Shown one piece after another: positions 57,029-64,000 of a DNA stretch of 64,000 nt. The notes below the pieces were generated by a model. It did no database searches. It was not told the DNA's origin and worked only from the letters and a program-made list of their open reading frames with translations. The stretch's first letter is position 1. Each line of letters starts with the position of its first letter. The translations under genes and the position numbers were made by a program. This DNA is from Pelomonas sp051857475 (GTDB taxonomy: Bacteria > Pseudomonadota > Gammaproteobacteria > Burkholderiales > Burkholderiaceae_C): the NCBI RefSeq assembly GCF_051857475.1, contig NZ_JBPZGZ010000005.1, positions 62,001 through 126,000 on the forward strand. Direction: 5' to 3'.

Positions 57029-57054
57029 GAAAACCCCACAAAAAACCCCACAAA
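57029..57054. repeat. AACCCCACAAA tandem motif at the edge of the accessory region
   Basis: Two copies of AACCCCACAAA lie directly one after the other in an A/T-rich setting. Similar motifs occur near integrase genes of some genomic islands. No integrase is present here, so the link to integration is only a suggestion. Confidence 0.3.
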
Positions 57055-57180
57055 TACCGCGTGCAACGAGGCTGCATGCGGCTTGCAGGCGCAGTCGTGC
57101 AACTTTAGCGCTGCGAACTGGAGAGCGCGATTGCTCGTTGCTCGAGAGAGTGTGCAACGTAGCCGCGCTGCGCGCCTATC

Positions 57181-59934
57181 TCAGGTGATCTGAGACAACG
57201 CCGCCATGTATGCGTTCAGTGAAGCCGTCTCGTCGGGCATTAGTGGAGAACGGGTAATCAAACCAGCCACTGAGCGAGTCGATGTCTTGGTGAGCCTCAG
57301 AGGGCCAGTGGCCACCCAATGCACCAACACAACCTCCATGCCGGACGCGATTTCGGTGTTTGTCACGACGCCAAAGCGCAGGGCCATCTCGCCGTTCAGG
57401 CGCACACGTTGCAGCAGCAGGTCGCCGATCTGCGCATCGCCCTGTGATCCCTGGTCAACGATCTCGTTCTCCACAGCCCAGATCAGCGTATTTGCCACTG
57501 CCCCAAGAGCTGCCAGCCGCATCTCCATTGCATAGACGTCGGCCAACACCGTCTCCCGGGACATTCCCGGTGTCGCCACACCAAGAGCAAATCGACCCAG
57601 ATCAAGGGCAACATCCTGGTTCGATCCACCCTGAAAGATCCAAGCATGCTGTGCGATGGCTTGAGCAGCCAGCAGCTCGAACATAGCCCCATCAAGAGTT
57701 GAGGTGCCCGACTGGACGGCGAAGCAGGCCCAGCCCAGCAGTGCCGCGCTCATGGTGGGGGACTGAAGCGACTGAACAAGGGCAGGATCGTCCAAACGAT
57801 TGGCAAGCCAGCCTTTGGGGGCATCGGGCCCGCCATCCACAAAAATCGCCACCCAGGCCCTTTTGGATGCGTCCACGAGCCATTCGTCGCCGATGAAGCC
57901 GCGACAGCGCGCCGCAGTCAGCAGCATCGCCGCCAGCCGCAGATCGTCCGCAATCATGTCGGCGGGGCGTGACACGAACAACTTGGCGTTCGTCAGTGCA
58001 TCGACAAGCGCAATAAGGGCGAGACGCTCCGTCTTCACCGAGGAAGGCGGCTCTGGGGAGGGTGGAGGGGAGGGCGAGGGTCCTGGCTTTACCCACCCAG
58101 GCTCTTGCGCGGGCGCCGGCGAGGTCGGGCGCCGCTTCCGAAATCGCGTCGGTGCGTCGACCCCTTCCTGTTCTTCACTCTCGCTAGTTTCCTGTTGAGG
58201 GTTGTTATCCGCGGCTGCCTCGTCCGAGATGTCGAACCAGCGTGCCACCAGGGTGGCGATGGACACAGGCTCTCCTTCCATGACCTGCAGCGAGCCTGAA
58301 GCTCGACCCTGGGCGGAGCGTGTGTCAAATGTCGTGCAAGTCCCTGGACCAACTTCAGGTAGCACCTCCTGTGCGGGGTACAGGGTTGAAGCGGCAGGAC
58401 CTCGATCAGGGCGGCCAGCGCTTGGCCGAGAAAACGGGCGCTTTTGCGCCTGTGATGGCATCTTGTTCAATGACTGCGTCAGCAGCTTCACGCCCTCGAT
58501 CCATGCATCCAGGCCCAGTTCGCCTTCCTTGACAGCGTCCGCGAGAAATTCCACTACCTTGTTCGAAGCAGGCACGGGTAAGAGTCGTGATTCGTCGTCC
58601 ACCCAGCCGGGCGGAGAGTGCTCACCGTGGACATCAACCAGCACCACGTGTCGCGCACGACGGTCAGGCGCCGTCAAGCTGAGAATGCCCGGGCGCACGG
58701 TCACCGCTTGCACGGGCTCATCGTCAAGCAGGCAGGAGACCACTTGGGCAGTGGCCGGCGAAAACGCCACCCTAAGCTGATCATCGTCCGTCAAGCGCGC
58801 GGCCAGGATTCGCAGCGAGGCAATAGTGCGAGGTGGCGCCTGAGGTGGTGGAACAAATGCCGGCACAGGCGTTGCGCCTGCAACCGTCGTCAATTCCTGC
58901 AGCCATTGGGCCTGGAATTCGACCGTGGTCATTCGCCAAGCGGCCATCAGTTCCGCATTACCTAGATTGCCGTCCAGCGTCAGCGCGGCAACCGAGCAGT
59001 TCGCACTCCCGGCCAGCATCAACACCTCATCCCCGCGCTGCACGGCATAGAACTTCGCGTGCACGAAGACCTCCCGCAGCGTAGCCGCAGCATCTAGCTC
59101 GCTCTTGCTATTGCGCTTTCCCCGATGCGCCGTCACCTGCAGCAGCTCGGCGTGCGGGTTTGCCTCGTGGGCCGCCAGAGTCAGCGTTGAACCCTTGGGC
59201 TGGTACAGCAGCGTGGCACGAGCTGGCGCTATCTTCGCCAGCAGCGCTGCGAGCGCGACGCCCTGTTCGTCATAGTAGGGACAGCAGACGTACAAATGCT
59301 CTACAGGGCCATCAGCGCCAGCGGCATTCAGCCAGCCGAGCAGCTTATCCTGCAGCGTCGGCCCGCTGCCCGCGCGACCGATCAATATTGGCCCCTGCAG
59401 GTTTCCCAGCGCGTTATCGGCGCCGGCAGCCCAGGCATTGCGTGCCGGGTCGTAGATCTGCGTGAGCATCTCTTTTAGCCCGTCGTTGAGTGGCACGCGT
59501 GAGATCACGTCCAGGGCGAACGAGCGGAACTGCGCGAACGGCGCCAAGTCGTCCTTAGAGGCATCGCAGCGCACCCACACCTCGGCGTTCTCACGCCAGC
59601 CGGGGAGGCCGAGGTTGCCGCTGCCCACGAACAGCGTCGCATCGCTAGGGCCGGCCAGCAGCACAACCTTGGGGTGAAACCTAAAGCCTGGGGCCATCGC
59701 CACAGGAACCACCCGATATCGCAGCCCGAGTCCCGTCAAATGCTGGCGCTGTGAGGCGAAGCTCTCCTGAGCGCACTGGGCGTCGGCGAACACCGTGATG
59801 CGCGGCTGCGTGTGACGAGTCAGCGCGCGAAGCGCCAAAGTCTGCAAGAAGGTGAAGTCGACGTTGTGGGTCATGACGATCACATCCGTCACGTCCTGAA
59901 CCTTGGCAAGGGCGTCGAGCAGGCTGGACCTCAT
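57181..59934 (-). CDS. large protein with two phospholipase-D-type HxK/GSxN motifs
   Basis: A 917-residue protein of unknown exact function. It carries two PLD-family half-sites: His87-x-Lys89 with GSGN at 104-107, and His292-x-Lys294 with GSAN at 309-312. The Asp normally found after HxK is not in register, as in PLD nucleases such as BfiI and helicase-linked PLD proteins. Residues from about 500 to 640 are a low-complexity linker rich in Pro, Ser and Glu. The last 270 residues are helical. No signal peptide is seen. It is coupled by ATGA to the gene upstream, and together they look like a defence or mobile-element module. Confidence 0.72.
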   Translation of the reverse strand: MRSSLLDALAKVQDVTDVIVMTHNVDFTFLQTLALRALTRHTQPRITVFADAQCAQESFASQRQHLTGLGLRYRVVPVAMAPGFRFHPKVVLLAGPSDATLFVGSGNLGLPGWRENAEVWVRCDASKDDLAPFAQFRSFALDVISRVPLNDGLKEMLTQIYDPARNAWAAGADNALGNLQGPILIGRAGSGPTLQDKLLGWLNAAGADGPVEHLYVCCPYYDEQGVALAALLAKIAPARATLLYQPKGSTLTLAAHEANPHAELLQVTAHRGKRNSKSELDAAATLREVFVHAKFYAVQRGDEVLMLAGSANCSVAALTLDGNLGNAELMAAWRMTTVEFQAQWLQELTTVAGATPVPAFVPPPQAPPRTIASLRILAARLTDDDQLRVAFSPATAQVVSCLLDDEPVQAVTVRPGILSLTAPDRRARHVVLVDVHGEHSPPGWVDDESRLLPVPASNKVVEFLADAVKEGELGLDAWIEGVKLLTQSLNKMPSQAQKRPFSRPSAGRPDRGPAASTLYPAQEVLPEVGPGTCTTFDTRSAQGRASGSLQVMEGEPVSIATLVARWFDISDEAAADNNPQQETSESEEQEGVDAPTRFRKRRPTSPAPAQEPGWVKPGPSPSPPPSPEPPSSVKTERLALIALVDALTNAKLFVSRPADMIADDLRLAAMLLTAARCRGFIGDEWLVDASKRAWVAIFVDGGPDAPKGWLANRLDDPALVQSLQSPTMSAALLGWACFAVQSGTSTLDGAMFELLAAQAIAQHAWIFQGGSNQDVALDLGRFALGVATPGMSRETVLADVYAMEMRLAALGAVANTLIWAVENEIVDQGSQGDAQIGDLLLQRVRLNGEMALRFGVVTNTEIASGMEVVLVHWVATGPLRLTKTSTRSVAGLITRSPLMPDETASLNAYMAALSQIT

Positions 59935-61514
59935 GACGCGAAGTACTCGTCGATACGGAGCGCGATGGCACGGCCTTCTTCCGACAACTGCATGCCAGCA
60001 CCGCCCGCAACCTGTAAGGCACCCAGGTCCGCCCAGACGGACAGCAGATTGCGCAGGCGATCCCCGCTGAACCCTGGGGAAGCCGCTGCCCCGGTCGGGA
60101 TAAGCGTGCTGCCGTCTCGCATGAAGCGCAGCGAGTACCGGCCTTGAGGGCTCATCATCTTGCGCAGCGTGGTGTGGATGTGGCTCTCAACGACGATCTC
60201 GTCCAGCAGCTGCACCATCACATCCGCAGCCGCCGAGCCGCGGGCGGCAGCTAGGATCTGCATCGCGCGCCTGGCCTCTCGGCTGATGTCGTTCCAGGCA
60301 CCATCGGCCCTCAAGGACTCGCTGTGAAGTGAATCGGAGAGCAGCATGGCGAGCGCATACAGCGCCTTCTCGCGCGCATCCAGGCCTGCCGCGCCCCTGA
60401 CAGTCAGCCGCTGGGTCAAGAAGTCGCCGGGCAACTGCTGAGTGAGTTCTGTCATCGTGCATCTCAGCGGCCGCTCTGGCCATGGCAGCCGACAAAGCAG
60501 CTGACCCTCTTCGGCATCCCAGACCGCTACCGCCTGCTCGGCAGTTGCGGCTTTGTGCAGGGTTTCGTTGAGGGCGCAAAACAGCAGTTCCAGCGCATGG
60601 TGCGTGCGGCGCAGGAACTCATACCGGCCGATGGATAGCGCAGCCAGCGCAGGCGACGCGGCCGGATTGGAAAGTGAGGCGTGTGTTTGAGCCGACACAT
60701 AGGCGCGTTGGATGAGCGCCGTCGCCGTGGCCGCGCTGCCATCCAAGCAAGAGAAGGCCCAACGCGTGGTTGCCAGGAAGTTCCGGTAGATCCCCTCGCC
60801 GCCGAGCGCCCCGTCTGTCGCTGTGGCGCTCGACAGCAGTGCCTGTGTCAGCAACTCACGGCGGCGACCTGGATTGGCCAGCGCATGCGCCGAGAAGTGA
60901 ACACCGTGCGCGAGAAGGGCTTCGCGTGTCAGCTCTCCGCCGTCGAAGATCAGGCGCTCAAGCTCACTACCCTCCACCAATGCCTGCTGGGCGAGGTGAA
61001 TCTCGCGGCCCCGCGCGGGCACGATAACCCGTTGCGCATCTTGGGTATGGTCCAGCAGACCAAAGCCGCGGCATGGCTGGAAATACACCCCGAGCATCGT
61101 TCCCTTGGATTCGGTCGGCAGTGCCACTCGTCCTTGGGTTTCGAGCGCATCGAGGTCGGTCCTGAACACGTCTGGACCGATGAGCCCGCTACCGAGCGGG
61201 GCGACTGGGGAAGGGGGCAGGCCTGGCCGCCCGATGCTGGCGGCGACGACGACGAATTCCAGCCGGTGCATGGCTGCGCTGAGATCTTCAGGGGCCGCCT
61301 CCACCAGCGCTGCGCCACCAGGGACCTGCCTGAGGTGTCTCAAGTAGTGCTCGGTAACCAGCCAGGGCAGCAGGCAGAAGTAGATAGCGCGAGGCGAGAT
61401 GGTCGTGATGCTGCCCATCCATGCGCGTTCGACGCGCTGGTCGAAGTTGCGCACGCCCAGCGCATCCAGGCCCTTTATGGCATCGGTCTCGCCATCGTTC
61501 CAAAAGGCGTCCAT
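59931..61514 (-). CDS. unknown protein coupled to the PLD-motif gene
   Basis: A 527-residue protein that I cannot assign. It begins MDAFWNDGETDAIKGLDALG, has a Trp/Leu-rich segment YFCLLPWLVTEHYLRHLR near residue 55, and ends with a short region that looks like a winged helix (LRNLLSVWADLGALQV, then LSEEGRAIALRIDEYF). The ATG at 61514 is chosen because a GGGAGG site precedes it. A GTG at 61535 is possible but has no ribosome binding site. Its stop overlaps the start of the PLD gene, so the products are probably made in equal amounts and may act together. Confidence 0.68.
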   Translation of the reverse strand: MDAFWNDGETDAIKGLDALGVRNFDQRVERAWMGSITTISPRAIYFCLLPWLVTEHYLRHLRQVPGGAALVEAAPEDLSAAMHRLEFVVVAASIGRPGLPPSPVAPLGSGLIGPDVFRTDLDALETQGRVALPTESKGTMLGVYFQPCRGFGLLDHTQDAQRVIVPARGREIHLAQQALVEGSELERLIFDGGELTREALLAHGVHFSAHALANPGRRRELLTQALLSSATATDGALGGEGIYRNFLATTRWAFSCLDGSAATATALIQRAYVSAQTHASLSNPAASPALAALSIGRYEFLRRTHHALELLFCALNETLHKAATAEQAVAVWDAEEGQLLCRLPWPERPLRCTMTELTQQLPGDFLTQRLTVRGAAGLDAREKALYALAMLLSDSLHSESLRADGAWNDISREARRAMQILAAARGSAAADVMVQLLDEIVVESHIHTTLRKMMSPQGRYSLRFMRDGSTLIPTGAAASPGFSGDRLRNLLSVWADLGALQVAGGAGMQLSEEGRAIALRIDEYFAS

Positions 61515-61970
61515 CCGCCGGCCCTCCCAGTGCACGTCTTTACGCTGCGTCGGCGCAAAGGCCGCAAGGGTACAGCCGGCCGGGAGTTCTGCGCGCCGGT
61601 GAGAGCGCTTGTTCGGAACCAGCTTTGCTGCGACTGAATCGACGACAACGTCCAGTCTGGAGCTGGTGGGCGCTCAGGAGCGACGGCGGTCTTGCGAAGG
61701 GGCTTGTGCTTTCCTCCAACGACGTGAGCGACCATCCTGGATTAGCGAACTGCCCGCGCCACTCTCAAGCTGAAGCCGAAGCACAGCGCGAAAATCAGAA
61801 GGGCGAGCAATCAGGGCTGTTCGCCAGCCGCGCGTCGGTCGCTCAGCAGCGGAAACGGTCACTCGTTTGAAATTTCCCGCCAACGTCCTCGGATTTGAGG
61901 ATGTCCGTCTGCTCGCTACGTGCCAACGTGCCGGAATTGACTCGTTTCAAGGGTCAAAGAGGAGATCGAC
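61515..61970. other. intergenic stretch in the accessory region without a supported gene
   Basis: These 456 bases separate two divergent gene groups. Open frames exist on both strands but show low-complexity, Arg- and Ser-rich products without recognisable domains. Some sequence looks like decayed coding DNA. The promoters of the pair to the left and of the small gene to the right must lie here. Confidence 0.4.
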
Positions 61971-62567
61971 GTGTCTCAGTTTCAAGAGTCGGAAGTTCGC
62001 ATGCTGTTGATGACTTGTCCGGAAAAGAAGACTTCCGAACTGGCGAAAGACACGGCTTTGGTCAAGTCACTTACCAAGGTGTTTAACGCCACGCTGGAAA
62101 TCGCAAAGGACCAGCCGACGAACGGATCCTCGCTCGCGATGGCCCTTTCAAAAAAGGGACTTGCGATCTCCGGAGTCGCCGCAACGGCGACGGGGTCAGA
62201 AGAGTTGAAGGCGGCCAACTTTGTGGCAACGCAGACGCTCAAGACTGTCGGGCTGATGAAACTTGCGAGCATGACGCCCACTAAGGCGTCGATTTACCTC
62301 ACCATTGCCATGACAGAAAAGGTCGTGTCTGCCGCGGGACTTGCCAGCCTCGACAAATGCAAGATGGCCATTGCTTCGCTGTCTGCCACGACGGGAGCGG
62401 GAGCACTGACTTGTTTTGCATCCGGTGCTTTCACAATGGGAATTGGCTGCGTTGCAGGTGCCATCGCGGTCGCCGCTGATGCATTTGATGTCTATGGCCA
62501 GTGCTACGGCCAGGGAGATAAGCCTGACGTTGATTCGAGTCTTACTTCCGTGGGCCGGATGCCCTGA
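61971..62567 (+). CDS. small hydrophobic-tailed protein of unknown function
   Basis: A 198-residue protein without recognisable family. The first half is soluble and Lys/Thr/Ser-rich. The second half is hydrophobic and Ala/Gly/Ser-rich (ALTCFASGAFTMGIGCVAG, AIAVAADAFDVYGQC), with one or two probable membrane segments and four cysteines. The GTG start is supported by AGAGGAGA 7 bases upstream. Base composition and codon use differ from most genes in the window, with lower GC, which suggests transfer. It stands between the PLD pair and the HipA-like gene. Confidence 0.65.
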   Translation: MSQFQESEVRMLLMTCPEKKTSELAKDTALVKSLTKVFNATLEIAKDQPTNGSSLAMALSKKGLAISGVAATATGSEELKAANFVATQTLKTVGLMKLASMTPTKASIYLTIAMTEKVVSAAGLASLDKCKMAIASLSATTGAGALTCFASGAFTMGIGCVAGAIAVAADAFDVYGQCYGQGDKPDVDSSLTSVGRMP

Positions 62568-62751
62568 AAGTAGGGCGACCACTTTTTAAGGGTCGTGCCA
62601 TCGTCTGCTCCCAGGCTGAGGCCGCTATCGCCGGCCGAGTGGCAACTCTGCTGCGGAAGCGACCATCGGCCCTTAGCCTGACACGCGGCGTCAGCCTTCA
62701 GGTGCAGGCGATCCTGGAGCCGGCGTAAGCGTGGAGTGGGGCGGCTAGGTT

Positions 62752-63987
62752 CTAGGCCGACGCGTACTGCATGCCGGTTTCCCAGACGGCGGTCATAGTC
62801 GTCAACAGGTCGGCTGGGATTCGCGAGTCGCCCTTGGCCACCTTGAGTGTCTGCTGCATCGCCTCCGCGATCCGCTCGATCACGGGTCGAGGCCTCACCA
62901 TCCCGCAGACCTCGGTGCCGAAGCGCAACAGCTCGTCGGTAGTGGGGTAGGCCTTGGTCTGGTGCCTGCCCGCGAACAGCTTGAGAGCCATCGTGCGATC
63001 CGTTTGCTCGGCGTCGCCCACGTAGCGCGTGTACGAGTAGATCGCGGTTGTCACCACGTCGAACAGCGGAGACAGCCGCGGAGGGCCACCTTCGGGCACC
63101 AGCACGCCGAAGTTCTTCAGGTGAGCGTCGCCGTTGCGCACCATGACGCTCAAAGCAACTTGCTCGAAGAACCGATGCAGGTTTTCGGCGGGCAGTTGCA
63201 GGAACCGCAATAGCTCTGCGATGCGCTGGTAGCTGCTCGTGTATTTACGTTCCGACAGCGCATCGCGTACGCGCAAACCCATGAGCGAGGCGATGTCCTC
63301 GAAGCCCAGGCGTATGACGCTTGCGTCCGGACGTGGTTCCAGATCGAAGCGGTCAACCACCAGCATCTGGCCGTCGTGGGAAAGGTCGAAGCTCGGCGTC
63401 AGGATGTCCGCGCGTCGAGCGGCCGACAGGCAGAGAAACTCGTTCGCTGCTAAGCCCGCGTACGCCGTCGGTGCCACCTTCACGATGACGGAGGGGATCG
63501 GCACCGTTGCGCGGTCGGAAATCATGATTTTCGGCTGCACGCCGGCAATGCCTGCACCTGTACTCAGGTATGTGTTGACCAGCTCTTCAAACAGATCTTG
63601 AGAGAACGGCGTGGCCAGCAATGATGCTCGGTCTATGTGCGCTTGCGGCGCGGCCGGCTCCGCTCCTGGCAAGGTATACCCCAAGCGGCCAATCCCGTTT
63701 TGACCGATCATCGCCAACAGATGCATGGGCCTCAGCTGATGCTTGGGGAACATGAGAGTCAGCCGCAGGAACAGATCGCCCTCTGGCAGGTTTTGATCCA
63801 TCACCGGGAAGAGGTCTCCGTCTTGCCAGGTAGGCCGGATCCTCGCGGGCATGAGCAGCGCAACGCTTGGTTGGCCGGGGTCGGTATTCGGGTAACGAAA
63901 CTCGTAGGTGGAAGTCTTGAGCAATTGGCCGCCGTGCTGGCCGTCGATTGACACATCCAGCGTCGGGATCTTGTCTGGAAGCGCCAT
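62752..63987 (-). CDS. HipA-family Ser/Thr kinase toxin
   Basis: A 411-residue HipA-like kinase. The N-terminal subdomain has MDQNLPEGDLFLRL. The kinase part has GIAGVQPKIMI (P-loop-like, about residues 145-155), the catalytic Asp287 in VRNGDAHLKNFG, and PLFDVVTT as the metal-binding segment. HipA kinases phosphorylate glutamyl-tRNA synthetase or other targets and cause dormancy when not held by HipB. The start codon overlaps a stop codon upstream (TAATG), as expected for a hipB-hipA operon, but the upstream gene lies outside the window. Confidence 0.88.
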   Translation of the reverse strand: MALPDKIPTLDVSIDGQHGGQLLKTSTYEFRYPNTDPGQPSVALLMPARIRPTWQDGDLFPVMDQNLPEGDLFLRLTLMFPKHQLRPMHLLAMIGQNGIGRLGYTLPGAEPAAPQAHIDRASLLATPFSQDLFEELVNTYLSTGAGIAGVQPKIMISDRATVPIPSVIVKVAPTAYAGLAANEFLCLSAARRADILTPSFDLSHDGQMLVVDRFDLEPRPDASVIRLGFEDIASLMGLRVRDALSERKYTSSYQRIAELLRFLQLPAENLHRFFEQVALSVMVRNGDAHLKNFGVLVPEGGPPRLSPLFDVVTTAIYSYTRYVGDAEQTDRTMALKLFAGRHQTKAYPTTDELLRFGTEVCGMVRPRPVIERIAEAMQQTLKVAKGDSRIPADLLTTMTAVWETGMQYASA

Positions 63988-64000
63988 TACTCGTCCTCGT
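63987..64000 (-). CDS. 3' end of an upstream gene, possibly a HipB-type antitoxin
   Basis: On the minus strand the last bases can be read as codons for E-D-E followed by TAA at 63989-63987, whose last A is the first base of the HipA start. Toxin kinases of this family usually follow a small HTH antitoxin, so this is a reasonable but unproved reading. Confidence 0.35.

Noticed and set aside
61515..61535. GTG start at 61535 for the 527-residue accessory protein
   Set aside because: No ribosome binding site precedes it, while a GGGAGG site lies at the right distance from the ATG at 61514.
61560..61900. Possible remnant of an insertion sequence in the accessory spacer
   Set aside because: The region looks like decayed coding DNA, but no terminal inverted repeats, target duplication or transposase fragment could be shown.

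Overview
This is a GC-rich chromosomal segment that looks like a betaproteobacterium of the order Burkholderiales, probably near Roseateles, Pelomonas, Mitsuaria or Rubrivivax. The evidence is the gene content and order: a paa cluster with a TetR-type regulator, the block hemC-hemD-hemX-hemY, the block gmk-rpoZ-spoT, a PEP-CTERM protein, and argH beside an AlgZ/AlgR-type pair. The assignment is an inference from gene content, not a phylogeny.

Layout. (1) 1-9444: aerobic phenylacetate catabolism, from the tail of a probable paaG through paaI, paaK, paaABCDE, a TetR regulator, a periplasmic binding protein and paaZ, nearly all with overlapping stops and starts. (2) 9445-12794: a YjbR protein, an NlpC/P60 peptidase and prpE. 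(3) 12863-18229: a tandem glycine riboswitch ahead of a TonB-dependent receptor and a secreted M3 peptidase. (4) 18230-29743: hemerythrin, argH, an AlgZ/AlgR-like pair, two related single-span proteins, an alpha/beta hydrolase, a glycine-zipper protein and ppc. (5) 29834-33430: a diheme cytochrome c peroxidase divergent from a BaeSR-type pair, with a perfect 25-bp palindrome between them. (6) 33431-41076: a TonB-dependent receptor, SapC, a JmjC/cupin-8 oxygenase, and an FAD-dependent halogenase fused to a predicted Fe(II)/2OG oxygenase domain. LacI-type operators lie ahead of the receptor. (7) 41057-46823: GST, an AraC regulator, hemCDXY and tRNA-Arg. (8) 47207-56940: a PEP-CTERM protein, a large subtilase, a CaiB-type CoA transferase, greB, spoT-rpoZ-gmk and a YciO-like protein. 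(9) 57000-64000: an accessory tract with a coupled pair (a double PLD-motif protein and an unknown partner), a small membrane protein and a HipA-type kinase.

How it works together. The paa genes activate phenylacetate to its CoA thioester, epoxidise the ring, open it, and save stalled intermediates by thioesterase. Acyl-CoA products feed prpE-type metabolism. Two outer-membrane uptake systems stand out: one under glycine-riboswitch control with a peptidase, which suggests peptide use, and one joined to halogenase and oxygenase genes, whose substrate is unknown. The most interesting candidates for undescribed biology are the receptor/SapC/JmjC/halogenase-oxygenase operon, the glycine-riboswitch receptor locus, and the two-gene PLD system in the terminal accessory region. 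No CRISPR array, rRNA operon, intact insertion sequence or integrase was seen.
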